From Antilocapra americana (Eukaryota > Chordata > Mammalia > Artiodactyla > Antilocapridae), in the NCBI GenBank assembly GCA_007570785.1, contig ML664199.1, forward strand, positions 23,519,907 to 23,583,906: a stretch of 64,000 bases of DNA, written 5' to 3'. The notes beneath the pieces were generated by a model. It made no database searches. It had not been told where the DNA came from and worked only from the letters and a program-made list of their open reading frames with translations. The position numbers and the translations under genes are program-made. Below, one piece after another: positions 1-11,569 of the stretch (its first letter is position 1; the number at the start of each line of letters is the position of its first letter).

Positions 1-1744
1 ACTCTTGTCCATTGGATCAGCGATACTAACTATCTTATCCTCTGCTGCCCATTTCTCCTCTTGCCATCAGTCTTTTTCAGCATCAGAGTCTTCACCAGTG
101 AGTCAGCTCTTCACATCAGGTAGCTACAGTATTGGAGCTTCAGCATCAGTCCTTTCAATGAATATTCAGGGTTGATTTCCTTTAGGATTGACTGGTTTGA
201 TCTCCTTGCAGTCCAGGGGACTGCAGCACCACAATTCAAAAGCATATGTTCTTCGGTGCTCAGTCTTCTTTATGATCCAACTCTCATATCCATACAAGAC
301 TACTGGGAAAACCATAGCCTTGACTATACGAACCTTTGTCAGCAAAGTGGTAGCTCTGCTTTTGAATATGTTGTCTAGGTTTTGCTTAGTTTTCCTTCCA
401 AGGAGCAAACATCTTTTAATTTCATGGCTGCAGTCAAAATTTCACCATGAAATTTTGGAGTGTCCACAGTGGTTTTGAAGTCAAGAATGTAAAATCTGTC
501 ACTGCTTCTATTTTTTCTGCTTCTATTTGCCATGAAATGATGGGACCAGATGCCATGATCTTAGTTTTTGATGTGAGTTTCAAGCCAGCTTTTCACTAGC
601 CCCTGTCAAGAGTCTTTTCAGTTCCTCTTCACTTCCTGTCATTAGAGTGGTATCATCTGCATATCTGAGGTTGTTGATATTTCTCCTAGCAGTCTTGATT
701 CCAGCTTGTGTTTCATCCAGCCCAGCATTTCACATGATATACTCTGTGTAAAAGTTAAGTAAGCAGGTTGACAGTATTTAGCCTTGACGTATTCCTTTCC
801 CAGTTTTGAACCAGTCCATTGCCATGTCTGGTTCTAGCTGTTACTTCTTGACCCACATACAGTTTCTCAGGAGACAGGTAAGGTGGTCTGGTATCCCCAG
901 TTCTTTAAGAATTTTCCAGCTTGTTATGATACACACAGTCAAAGACTTTAGTGTAGTCAGAAGTAGACATTTTTCTGGAATTCCCTTGCTTTTTCCATGA
1001 TCCAACAAATGTTGACAATTTGATCTCTGTTTCCTCTGCCTTTTCTAAACCCAGCTGTATTCTCAGTTCACATACAGTTGAAGCCTAGCTTGAAGGATTT
1101 TGAGCATTACCATGCTAGCATGTGAAATGAGTGCACTTGTGCAGTAGTTTGAACATTCTTTGGCATTGCCCTTCTTTGGAATGGAATGAAAACTGACCTT
1201 TTCCAGTCCTGTGGCCACTGCTGAGTTTTCCAGATTTGCTGACATATTGAGTGCAGCACTTTAACAGCATCATCTTTTAGAATTTGAATTAGCTCAACTG
1301 GAATTCCCTCACCTCCACTAGCTTTGTTCGTAGTGATGCTTAAGGCCCACTTGACTTCACACTCCAGGCTGTCTGGCTGCAGGTGAGTGACAACACCATG
1401 GTGGTTATCTGGGTCATTAAGACCTTTCTTGTATAGTTCTGTGTATTCTTGCCACCTCCTCTTCATCCCTTCTGCTTCTGTTAGGTCCATACCATTTCTT
1501 TCCTTTATTGTGCCCATCCCTGCATAAAATGTTCCCTTGACATCTCCAGTTTTCTTAAATAAATTTCTCGTCTTTCCCATTCTGTTGTTTTCCTGTTTCT
1601 TTGCATTGTTCATTGTAGAAGGCCTTCTTATCTCTCCTTGCTTTTCTCTGGAACTCTGCATTCAGTTTCTTTTTTCCTTTGCCTTTCACTTTGCTTCTTT
1701 CCTCAGCTATTAGTTAAGCCTCCTCAGACAGCCTCTTTGCCTTC
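1..1744 (-). mobile_element. BovB (RTE) LINE, 3' portion, antisense, cut by the window edge
   Basis: Read on the minus strand, this encodes broken stretches of the BovB reverse transcriptase. The 1107-1661 frame carries the conserved WQEYTELYKKGLNDPDN-type segment and a QWPQDWKRSVFIP segment. The 166-408 frame carries the C-terminal KVRIVKAMVFPVVLYGYESW segment. Frames are broken by stops and indels, so it is a dead copy. It joins an old L1 near 1744. The family call is strong; the right edge is accurate to about 10 bp. Confidence 0.93.
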
Positions 1745-2570
1745 TCAGTCATTAGGGAAATGTAAATTAATCCCTCAACAAGGTAACACTATACACCCTC
1801 TAAAATGTCTAAACAAATTTTTTTTTGATATGCTAACAAGGATTTAGAGCACTGGAACTGTCATATATGTAACTAGGAAGGATGCAAAAGGGAATGGCTA
1901 CTTTGGAAAATAGTTTGGCTGTTTCTTGTATTGTTTAATGTTTACTCACCATACAGATCATTTCACACATCTTTACAGGGGCTTTATTTAAAATTGTTAA
2001 AAACTAGAAACAACCCAAATGTCCTTTACTTGATAAGTGAATAAGACTGTGGTATATATATAAAAGAACGAGCTACTAGTAGATGCCACAACATAGATGA
2101 CTCTCCTACACATTATGGTAAGTGAAAGAAGCCTGATTCAAAAGGCTGTAAGCTATATGATTCTGTATATGTATGAGGTTCTGGAAAATGCAAAGGTATA
2201 GGGACATGAAACAGATAAGTAGGGGAATTCCCTGGTGGTCCAGTGGTTAGGACTCTGTTCTTTCACCGCCAAGGACCCAAGTTCTGTCCTTGGTCAGGGA
2301 ACTAAGATCCTGCAAACTACGCAGACCAGCCAAGAAAAAAACACCCAAAAGTTGATGGTTGCCAGTATTTGTACTGTAAAGTCATCAAATCTTTGGCCTT
2401 AAAAGCGGGCACCAGGGGATTTTCTTGGGGTGATGGAGCTGGGTTATGTCTCCATTATAAGTGTTCACACAACTGTATGCATTTGTCAAAACTCAACTCA
2501 GAACAGTACACTAAATAAGGTGAATTTTAAAGTAAAATAGTATGTATAAATTATAACTCAAAGAGCTAAA
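1745..2570 (+). mobile_element. Old L1 (L1M type) 3' part, split by a SINE
   Basis: The sequence follows the usual L1 ORF2-end and 3' UTR order: a 'cattagggaaatgtaaatt' segment, 'aacccaaatgtcc', a 'tgaaagaagcc' segment, then 'gtatgcatttgtcaaaactca' and a short A+T-rich tail. Many substitutions and stops mark it as ancient. It resumes after the SINE at about 2345. Confidence 0.75.
2222..2345 (+). mobile_element. CHR-2-like tRNA-Glu-derived SINE
   Basis: It opens with the tRNA-related 'ggaattccctggtggtccag' head, has a B-box-like region and 'ggtcagggaactaagatcc', and ends in an A-rich tail. It sits inside the old L1. Confidence 0.85.
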
Positions 2571-2668
2571 CTTTTTAATTTAAAAAAATCAAATAAAATT
2601 GCTTCTAAATTAAAAAGTAATGCTGTTTCAATAAAGCCAAGCTTCTATTGGTTCCATATAGATAGTAA

Positions 2669-2782
<114 letters not shown>

Positions 2783-3180
2783 TAAATCAGCAGAAGTGAA
2801 TTCAGAATGCCGCCTTTGAAGTGATGATTTTTTTTTTCTTAAGAGAAAAATCATATGAACACTAGAAGCACATAATTTGAGTTTAGTTTTATTTTGTTTG
2901 GGGATTAGATCATCAAGACATTAATCAGAACCAGATTTTAACTTAAGCGTTAAGACTTTAAAAGGTCATGACGACAAAATTAAATGAAAGTATAGTTTTT
3001 TAAAATCAGTTTTCTGTTTATTGAGTTAGCTTGGTTCTGAGCAAACAGCTGACAAATTTAAGCTGTAGTGCCACTGCAAACTAGCAGGATTTTTATGCTG
3101 TTTATTGATAACATATTACTACTTTATATAAATCATTGAAACTTTCTTATTTCCTCTTTTCTCTTTATAAAATCTAACTT

Positions 3181-3302
3181 GTGGGACTTCCCTGGAGATT
3201 CAGTGATTAAGACTCCATGCTTCCGCTGCAGGGGGCTAGGGTTCAATTCCTGGTCCGGGAACTAAGATCCTTCATAGTGTATTATGGGGCCAAAGAAAAA
3301 GA
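3181..3302 (+). mobile_element. CHR-2-like tRNA-Glu-derived SINE
   Basis: It has a 'gggacttccctgg' head, a 'ggttcaattcctggtc' B-box-like segment, 'gggaactaagatcc' and an A-rich tail. It lies within the predicted intron of the left-end gene. Confidence 0.85.
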
Positions 3303-3394
3303 ATATCTAACTTGTATGTTCTGTGTCATTTTACAGCACAAATTTTCTTTGAAAGATTAGCAGTTACTGAAATTTGATCATTAATACTACAGAT

Positions 3395-3690
3395 CCAAGT
3401 GCCTTATCTGCAATTCTGAAATCTAGAAAACTCAGAAAGCCAAAAGTTTTTTTCATACATTTGTGGCATCTCAAACCTGATCTGAGATACTGTAGTGCTA
3501 TTTGTAGTTTTTATTTATCCCACTTAATATAAATGCTCATTTGTGTCAATGAAGAAATATTCATGTGTTTGGTTATGGGGCACTACTCCAGATTCATAAT
3601 ATACAATATATGTACATATTATCTCCACCAAATTAAAAAATACCTAAATTCCAAAATACATTTCACTCCAAGAATTTTTAAAGTGGATTA
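3395..3690. repeat. Ancient DNA-transposon-like interspersed repeat
   Basis: Both ends have the diverged 'ttatctgcaattctgaaatc' and 'attccaaaatacatttc' style segments typical of a common old mammalian repeat whose edges form a weak inverted repeat. The family name and orientation are not asserted. The call rests on remembered similarity only. Confidence 0.4.
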
Positions 3691-3811
3691 TGGAGGTATA
3701 TGAATTTTCATTAAATTTTGACAGTGTCAATCAGATTTAACCTAAAGCAGTTCTTAGTTCTTATTGTATTAGAAGCACCTCTTACCTTCTTTTCTGTTTA
3801 AAAAAATCTAG

Positions 3812-3848
3812 GTCTAAAAGTCGTTTCGGTCAAGGTCGGCCTGCATAA
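3812..3848 (+). CDS. Last coding exon of the unidentified left-end gene (predicted)
   Basis: After the acceptor tttaaaaaaatctag, the frame set by the exon at 2690-2781 continues as SKSRFGQGRPA and stops at TAA (3846-3848). The predicted C-terminus is basic and Ser/Arg/Gly-rich. The fit of phase, splice sites and stop over both exons is unlikely by chance in such A+T-rich DNA, but the stretch is short. No homologue comes to mind. GCFC2, the only other gene here, is transcribed the same way about 52 kb downstream. Confidence 0.48.
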
Positions 3849-5660
3849 AGCACCTTAAAATATAAGAAGACAGAAGACATACCTCTGGACACTTGAAATC
3901 GCTTACTTGAAGATATTTGGAAGGATTACTTCTAAATGTTTTAAGTTATTTATTAAATATTCTTGCAAGCCACATAAATCATAGTGGTAAGGGAAATACA
4001 TAGTTAAGTCTTGAGAAATTATAAATATGAAACTTCTTAAATCTGATTTTCCTTTGGTGTTGAGAGAACTCATTCTTAGGTAGGTTGATAAGGAGTCTGG
4101 GGCCCTCTAGGAGGAAGGGGTCCAAGGCCCTCACAGAGAAGGAAGAGGTCTGGGGCTGTCAAGGAGAAAGGAACATACATTTTCTTTAAGCCCAGAGCTA
4201 ATAACTCAAGGGTATGTTTTTCCTTAAGCTCTGTACTAATGATCTTGTAACAGCAATGTATCTTGCTCTAGGACATATTTATCCTTCTTAACAAGAACCT
4301 TCTGACTAATCTTGTCATGATAAGATGTTTGTTATGGGAGTGGATCTGGTAAGACCTTTCTATTGTTCGTTCTAATCTTGTTAATTTAAGATGTATGTTG
4401 TAGAAGTGGGTCTGATAAAAGTATATAAAGCCTTGATAAGACTGTGGGGGGGGCACTCTCCATCCCCTTTCGGATGTCTGTGTCAGAAGATTTCTGTTTG
4501 CCTTTTTATACTTTAATAGAACTCTGCTACACAGAAGCTCTTGAGTGATCAAGCTTGGTCCCTAGTCCTGAAGCTGAAATCTTCAGAGATCGCAAACCCA
4601 ACATTATTCACCATTGGCTATCAGTGTGATGTTAGGCTATGTAAAAAATTAGTGTTTAGAAACTTACATAGTTAAGACTCCCAGGTATTTGATACACTTT
4701 ATTTATTTGAAAGAGAAGAGGCCTAAACTCTCAAATAGCTAAGAGATTTTTAAGATCTTAAAAAATTAGGGGAACACACCTAGTAGAGGTGCTGCACATG
4801 TGCACTGGTGATAGTATGTCTTTGGGCTGTAAATCTTGTGATAGCATTGGGAACTGCCATTTATGTGATAAAATTTCCAGTGATGCTAATTTTATGTTTG
4901 CATGACTTTTAAGGCGTGACAGATCTCAAAACTGAATTAAGTAAAGTTTCAAGATGAAGTATTTCCTGTGTTGGGCAGAAGGCTTAATTTTTTCAGTGTT
5001 ATTCCAGAGAAATCACAATGTTAATCCAAATCTTTTTTCAGTTTTTAATATGTATTTATTGGTCTGGAATTACTGATTATTATTTCTTCTGTGAAGCTAG
5101 TTAAAACTGCTGAATTTGTTAAAACAGATTTTGATTCTGAATTTGTTAAAACAACTGTGGATAGTTTTAGGATAGTAAATCATTTCAGTTGTATAAGACA
5201 CCCACTGTACAGTTCTCAGGGCACTAAAACTCAACCATAGTTCTATAGCCATTCAAATAGCCCCTTAAAATGGTTATAATCAGTTATTACTTTAGAGATG
5301 TCTGGAGGAAAAGATTCCCAGATATACCTGATGGATTGAAAAATCAAATTGTTCAGGAGAAATCAGTTTTTCTAACCAAGCAAAAAGAGTGCTCAGGGAA
5401 ATTTTGTTCCAAACCATAATCATATAACAATTATATCTTTGGAAATTACTTATATGTAGGTCTCTAAAATACTTTAAGATGCATTTTTTTAATTTTTAGT
5501 GTTCATTTAATCTTATAATTGAAATTTTCTTCAAATTATTTAGGAAACAGACTTGATAGTGTATGACAGAACAGCAGTTTCTATTGAAATGTTGAAATGT
5601 TATGTATTTTTAATGAATATTTTAGTTGGTAAATAAAGCTAGATTTTATTTGATGTTACA
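3849..5660 (+). other. Possible 3' UTR of the left-end gene, interrupted by a solo LTR
   Basis: A+T-rich sequence without recognisable repeats follows the predicted stop, except for the LTR at 4061-4610. An AATAAA at 5632-5637 is a plausible polyadenylation signal for a long UTR; another lies near 6165. Extent is inference, and an earlier end, including inside the LTR, is equally possible. Confidence 0.3.
4061..4610 (+). mobile_element. Solo LTR of a class I endogenous retrovirus
   Basis: About 550 bp is collinear with the LTRs of the provirus at 12774-17792. Shared blocks include the start 'tgagagaactc', 'taggttgataag', repeated 'ctaatcttgtt' and 'tatgggagtggatctgg' modules, a TATA box (tatataaag, 4422-4430), 'gtctgtgtcagaag' and a weakened poly(A) signal (AATAGA). 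No internal retroviral sequence flanks it, so it is a solo LTR left by recombination. It is diverged from the provirus LTRs. I could not find a clear target-site duplication. Confidence 0.75.
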
Positions 5661-6418
5661 TGCATAGCTTTGCCAAGATTTTTTAACTGTTGTTTGGAAA
5701 TTTTGTTGCAGTCAACATATTTTTCAATTGTTTGATATTTTTGAAATAGTTTATAAAATTTTTATTTGCAAAAGAAAATGTTTTATACTACGTGATCTAT
5801 AAGACCTGTTAAATACCAGTCTTGTTTGCTGTATTCTCTGATCAAAAGAATTTAGGTTTTTATGTGTTATATAGTGCTGTGACAGTCACAACTGAAAGAG
5901 AAAAATATCTCATTTGATTTTTAATTGATGGTAACAAGGCAGATTGCTTCTCTCCCAGGGGGACTGTACCACTGAATTGATTTTTACAAACAGAGTTTAT
6001 CAGAATTTTATTTTCTTCAGAATGTGCTTTAAATTTTGTGAATGTCTGTAGTTCATAACACAGGTAACACAAACATTTTAATCAAATTCATAATAGCATT
6101 TGTTTTGCCAAATACTTTGAGGTTTTATCTTACATTAATTCTGAATTCACATTTATTTAATTGAAATAAACATTAATGACAAAAGTTGTTTGTAGAGTCC
6201 CTTGATCTGAGTTTTCCATCTTCTCAAAAAGTTCAGATGGGCTACAGATCGTAGGTTTTCTAGAAAAAATGAATTTTGTACATTTTAAGACTGTTTAAAT
6301 TAGATTATCCTAGTAAAAATTCAGCAAACATTTAAGGAATAAAATATTGCATAAAAGATGATGGATAACTGTTGCATCACTTTGTTACTGTCCTTCTTCA
6401 GAACACTTAGTCATGCTA
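4611..6418. other. A+T-rich sequence without recognisable repeats or genes
   Basis: No convincing ORF, SINE or LINE is visible. The first kilobase could be 3' UTR of the left-end gene (AATAAA at 5632). The frames at 5860-6072 (-) and 6358-6624 (+) have no protein-like character. Confidence 0.5.
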
Positions 6419-6466
<48 letters not shown>

Positions 6467-6467
6467 C
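6419..6467. repeat. (TG)n(CG)n microsatellite
   Basis: An uninterrupted run of about 19 TG units passes into about five CG units. Its length suggests it is polymorphic. Confidence 0.97.
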
Positions 6468-6642
6468 CCACTCAGTTGTGTTGTACCCCACTGGGCTCCT
6501 CCATCCATGGGATTTCCCAGGCGAGAATACTGGAGTGTGTTGCCATTTCCTTCTCCAGGAGATCTTACTGACCCAGGGATCAAACCCACATCTCCTGCTT
6601 GGCAGGCAGATTCTTTACCACTGAGCCACCTGGGAAGCCCAC
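6468..6642 (-). mobile_element. Bov-tA SINE
   Basis: In antisense it shows the Bov-A half ('tccatgggatttcccaggc', 'aatactggagtg') followed by the tRNA-derived half ('ccagggatcaaaccc', 'ttctttaccactgagccacc', 'tgggaagccc'). Confidence 0.9.
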
Positions 6643-6811
6643 CACACTAATCTTCCAAAGGCAAATGTATAAAAACAAACAAAAAACCTTTTATCTTCAA
6701 CATCTCAAAGTAATTCTTCAATCCTCAACTATTCTATAATGAACCTCACATTTTCACACCTCCCAGTTAGAAGGCATGGGGGATGCCTAGCCAGTCTAAT
6801 TCTCATAGGCA

Positions 6812-9118
6812 TCAGTTCAGTTCAGTTGCTCAGTCGTGTCTGACTCTTTGTGGTCCCATGGATTGTAGCACGCCAGGCCTCCCTATCCATCACCAACTCT
6901 GAAGCTCATGCCCATTGCGTCGGTGAGGCCATCTAACCATCTCATCCTCTGTCATTCCCCTCTCCCACCTTCAATCTTTCCCAGCTTCCCAGTGAGTCAG
7001 CTCTTCACATCAGGTGGCCAAAGTATTGGAGTTTCAGCTTCAATATCAGTCCTTCCAATGAACACCCAGAACTGATCTCCTTTAGGATGGACTGGTTGTA
7101 TCTCCTTGCAGTCCAAGGGACTCAAGAGTCTCCTCCAACACCACAGTTCAAAAGCATCAGTTCTTCAGCGCTCAGCTTTCTTTATACTCTCACATCCATA
7201 CATGACTACTGGAAAAACCATAGCCTTGACTAGACAGACCTTTGTTGGCAAAGTAATGTCTCTGCTTTTTAATATGCTGTCTAGGTTGGTCATAACTTTC
7301 CTTCCAAGGAGTAAGTGTCTTGATTTCATGGCTGCAGTCACTATCTGCAGTGATTTTGGAGCCCCCCAAAAAATAAAGTCAGCCACTGTTTCTACTGTTT
7401 CCACATCTATTTGCCATGAAGTGATGGGACCAGATGCCATGGTCTTAGTTTTCTGAATGTTGAGCTTTAAGCCAACATTTTCTCTCTCCTCTTTCACTTT
7501 CATCAAGAGGCTCTTTAGTTCTTCACTTTGTCATAAAAGTGGTGTCATCTTCATATCTGAGGTTATTGATATTTCTCCTGGCAATCTTGATTCCAACTTG
7601 TGCTTCGTCAGCCCAGTGTTTCTCATGATGTACTTTGCATATAAGTTAAATAAATACAGTGACAAAGGAGCCTTGACATACTCCTTTTCCTATTTGGAAC
7701 CAGTCTGTTGTTCCATGTCCAGTTCTAACTGTTGCTTCCTGACCTCCATACAGTTTTCTCAGGAGGCAGGTCAGATGGTCTGGTAGTCCTATCTCTTTCA
7801 GAATTTTCCATAGTTGATTGTGATCCACACAGTCAAAGGCTTTGGCATAGTCAATAAAGCAGAAATAGATGGTTTTCTGGAACTCGCTTGCTCTTTCAGT
7901 GATCCAGCGGATGTTGGCAATTTGATCTCTGATTCTTCTTACATTTCTAAAACCAGCTTGAACATCTGGAAGTTCACAGTTCATGTATTGTTGAAGCCTT
8001 GCTTGGACAGTTTTGAGCATTACTTTACTAGTGTGAGATGAGTGCAATTGTGTGGTAGTTTGAACATTCTTTGGCATTGCCTTTCTTTGGGATTAGAATG
8101 AAAACTGACTTTTTTCAGTCCTGTGGCCACTGCTGAGTTTTCCAAATTTGCTGGCATATTGAGTGCAGCAGTTTTACAGCATCATCTTCTAGGATTTGAA
8201 GTAGCTCAACTGCAATTCCATCACCTCCACTAGCTCTGTTCATAATGATGCTTCCTAAGGCCCACCTGACTTCACATTCCAGGATGCCTGGCTCTAGGTG
8301 AGTGATCACACCATCATAATTATCTGGGTCATGAAGATCTTTTTTGTACACTTCTGTGTATTCTTGCCACCTCTTTCTAATGTCTTTTGCTTCTTTTAGG
8401 TCCATACCATTTCTGTCATTTATTGTGCCCTTCTTTGCATGAAATGTTCCCTTGGTATCTCTAATTTTCATGAAGAGACCTCTAGTCTTTCCTATTCTAA
8501 TATTTTCCTTTGTTTCTTTGCACTGATCACTGAGGAAGGCTTTCATATCTCTCCTTGCTATTCTTTGGAACTCTGCATTCAAATGGGTATATCTTTCCTT
8601 TTCTCCTTCGCTTTTGGCTTCTCTTCTTTTCACAGCTATTTGTAAGACCTCCTCAGATAGCCATTTTGCTTTTTTGCATTTCTTTTTCTTGGGGATGGTC
8701 TTGATCCCTGTCTCCTGTACCATGTCATAAACCTCCATCCATAGTACATCAGGCACTCTATGAGATCTAGTCCCTTACATCTATTTCTCACTTCCACTGT
8801 ATAATCATTATGGATTTGATTTAGGTTATACCTGAATGGTCTAGTGGTTTTCCCTACTTTCTTCAATTTGAGTCTGAATTTGGCAATAAGGAGTTCATGA
8901 TCTGAGCCACAGTTGGCTCCCAGTCTTGTTTTTGCTGACTGTATAGAGCTCCATCTTCGGCTGCAAAGAATATAATCAATCTAATTTCGGTGTTGACCAT
9001 CTGGTGATGTCCATATGTAGAGTCTTCTCTTGTCTTGTTGGAAGAGGGTGTTTGCTATAACCAGTGAATTCTCTTGGCAAAACTTTATTAGCCTTTGCCC
9101 TGCTTCACTCTGTACTAC
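6812..9118 (-). mobile_element. BovB LINE, 3' part (endonuclease C-terminus, RT and 3' UTR)
   Basis: Minus-strand frames carry BovB endonuclease C-terminus (8636-8866), the linker region (8115-8756, GIKTIPKKKKCKKAKWLSEE), RT fingers/palm (7646-8077, including the FCFIDYAKAFDCVDHNQLWK block) and RT C-terminus (7165-7506). The 3' end at 6812 has the 'cagttcagttgctcagtcg' signature. Frameshifts and stops make it inactive. Past 9118 the sequence switches to the other orientation (next entry), suggesting one element with an inverted 5' end. Confidence 0.93.
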
Positions 9119-9604
9119 ACATTCTGAAAACCACAATCATGAAAAACTAACCAATCTAATCACATGGGCCACAGCCTTGTCTAACTCAGTGAAACCCATG
9201 CCGTGTAGGGCCATCCAAGACGGACGGGTCATGGTGGAGAGTTCTGACAAAATATGGTCCACTGGAGAAGGGAATGGCAAACCTCTTCAGTATTCTTGCC
9301 TTGAGAACCTCATGAACAGTATGAAAAGGCAAAAAGATACAATGCTGAAAAATGAACTACCCGGGTTGATAGGTGCCCAATATGCTACTGGAGATCAGTG
9401 GAGAAGTAACTCCAGAAACAATGAAGAGATGGAGCCAAAGCAAAAACAACACCCAGTGTGGATGTGACTGGTGGTGGAACCAAGGTCTGATGCTGCAAAG
9501 AGCATAGGGACCTGGAATGTTAGGTCCATGAACCAAGGCAAATTTGAAGTGGTCAAACAGGAGATGGCAAAAGTGAATGCCATTTTAGGAATCAGCAAAC
9601 TAAT
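9119..9604 (+). mobile_element. Inverted 5' segment of BovB (5' UTR and endonuclease N-terminus)
   Basis: In + orientation this matches the BovB 5' region: 'cacatgggccacagcc', 'aagacggacgggtcatggtgg', 'gtatgaaaaggc', then the endonuclease start GTWNVRSMNQGKFEVVKQEM at about 9509-9568. The neighbouring 3' part is in the opposite orientation, and the endonuclease middle between the two pieces is missing. The likely explanation is a 5' inversion formed during insertion. Confidence 0.85.
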
Positions 9605-9645
9605 AGGGTTAATGCTGTCATTTAAAACTGTTCTAGAGACTTCCC

Positions 9646-9832
9646 TGAATGCTTCCCCTGTGGCACAGTGGTAAAGAATCTGCCTGCAGTGCAGGAGATA
9701 GAGGTTAGATCCTTGGGTCAGGACGATCCCCTGGAGAAGGAAATGACAATCCACTCCAGTATTCTTGGCTGGAAAATTTCATGGACAGAGGAGCCAAGGG
9801 GTGGCAAAGAGTTGGACATGACTGAGCACAGA
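9646..9832 (+). mobile_element. Bov-tA SINE
   Basis: The tRNA-derived head 'gcttcccctgtggcacag' is followed by the Bov-A half ('aatccactccagtattcttg', 'ttggacatgactgag'). It seems to interrupt or abut a CHR-2-like SINE. Confidence 0.88.
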
Positions 9833-9962
9833 TAAACTTCCTTGGCAGTTAAGACTCCAGTTTCCAAGGCAGGGGGCACAGGTTCAGTCCCTGGCCTGGA
9901 AACTAAGGTCAGGCAATAAGATCCTGCATGCCTCACTCACAGCCAATAATAATAATAATGAT
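9833..9962 (+). mobile_element. CHR-2-like SINE with (AAT)n tail
   Basis: It has 'gttaagactcc', 'ggttcagtccctgg' and 'ataagatcctgcatgcc' followed by an (AAT)5-like tail at 9943-9960. A short piece of its head may lie before the Bov-tA at 9637. Confidence 0.75.
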
Positions 9963-11039
9963 AAGGTTGATCTATTGAGAAGGATGATATGGAATGATAT
10001 AATTTCCACCTTTATAGGATAGTTGAGGGATTAAATATTTTAGAGATCTAAAATACAATGTTTTCTGGCTAATAGAAATGTTAACTAGTATTATTGCTGC
10101 ATTGTTAATTTAATATTTGGGAATTGGCCTTAAAAATCTTTAAAATGAGAGATGGATACCCCTCTTCCGCTGACTTGAGTTGTCAAGACTGATGTGTGTT
10201 GAATACAAGAAAGGTGAGAGGTGCCTAATACTTAAGTAGTTGCTGTGGCATCATTTGTTATTTTGTTACACTGAAAGTCTTGCTTTTACTTAAGCAATGT
10301 AAACAGGATTTATAGGAAGAGTTAGGTAGGAATACTATTTCCTAATAGGTGGTAGTGACCTCTGCTGTTTTCAGTGAGGTTTACTGAAGGAGAGTGAGGC
10401 TGCAGCCATTGTTTAGAGCAGCTCTCCTTCCAAGGTTATTTTTCCTTCAGAAAATGTGGCTAGTTTTGCTTTTTCTGCTTGTCTATGCCAAGACCAGTTC
10501 TTATGAACTAGAGGTGGTGGGAGAAATGTAGTTGCTAAATGTATGTGATGAGATGTTGCTGGCTCTCTTAGTGCCTCTTGCCTGTAGTCTTACAGGCAAC
10601 CCCTAGACTGAGTATTACCCCCATTTTCCAGGTGGAGAAAAACTTTCAGGGAGCTAAGGTAACTCACTTACTAGGCCTGTAGCATTTGAAACAATTTCAC
10701 TGTGGATTGCCTAAAACATTCTCTCCTAAAGTGCCTTCTGCCTCACTGGCAGCTCCTTCACACTGAAAACAAGTGACTCCAGCTCCCTCCTCTCTGTGGT
10801 TCTAGTCTTGTTTAATCCAGCTGCCTACTTGACATTTGTATTTGGAATATCAATAAGTGTCACCAACTTGACATGAGAGAAGTATAACTTGTGATGTAGC
10901 TCCCCAACCCACCGCCAACTCCCTGCTTGCTCAGTAAATGGCACCAGTGCCCACTCAAGTGCACAAGTTGAGTATCTAGAAAGTATTCATCATTCCTCTT
11001 TTCCCTTCGCTCCCCACATCCAATTTCATCAGCAAGTCC
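9963..11039. other. Mostly unique sequence with a possible MIR fragment
   Basis: No gene is seen. About 10600-10690 resembles the conserved MIR core in antisense ('tattacccccattttcc', then a 'gctaaggtaactcactta' segment). The minus-strand frame at 10860-11042 has no recognisable protein features. Confidence 0.4.
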
Positions 11040-11440
11040 CATACATGTGCTGTATCCATTCGTTTCTCTCCATCACCATAGCCTACCACTCCAGGTTAGT
11101 AACATATCCAAGGCTCCTACATGCTTCCAGCTCCCACTTCAACCTCTGTTATCCACAAAATAATTACAGTAATTTTGAAGTGTAATTCAGATCACATCAC
11201 TTCCCTGCTTAACACTCCAGTAGCACTTCTTCAAGCTGAGAATAAAACCCAATTTCCATTGCCCAGGTTTATACAGTCGCATTCGGCCTAGCCCCTGGCT
11301 GCCTCTTAGTTTTCCTTTCCCTTCTTGCCACTACATTCCAGTCACGTGGTCTACCTGTTCCTCCAGTAAGTAAACTCATTCCCACCTTTTAGTTCCTTTA
11401 CATTAGTTGTCCCACTGCTAAGAGAAGTTTCTTTATTATA
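11040..11440 (+). mobile_element. L2 LINE 3' fragment
   Basis: The order 'cagatcacatcacttccctgc', 'cttaacactccagtagc', 'cctagcccctggctgcctc' and 'cttgccactacattccag' follows the L2 3' consensus as I remember it. Heavy divergence fits a mammalian-wide relic. Confidence 0.6.
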
Positions 11441-11569
11441 CTTCAGATTTTAGATTTCTTCCCAGGAGGCATTTCTATGTACCTAGTTTGAGGTAGCTAC
11501 CCAAGTCACTCATTACATCATCATAGTTTATTCCTGTACAAATCACAAATCTGACATTATTGTTTCATT

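Noticed and set aside
6358..6650. Frames reading Cys-Val repeats (CVCVCV)
   Set aside because: They are translations of the (TG)n microsatellite.
9030..9467. A 145-codon + strand frame that looks like a gene
   Set aside because: It runs from antisense BovB across the inversion into BovB 5' UTR, with no protein of its own.
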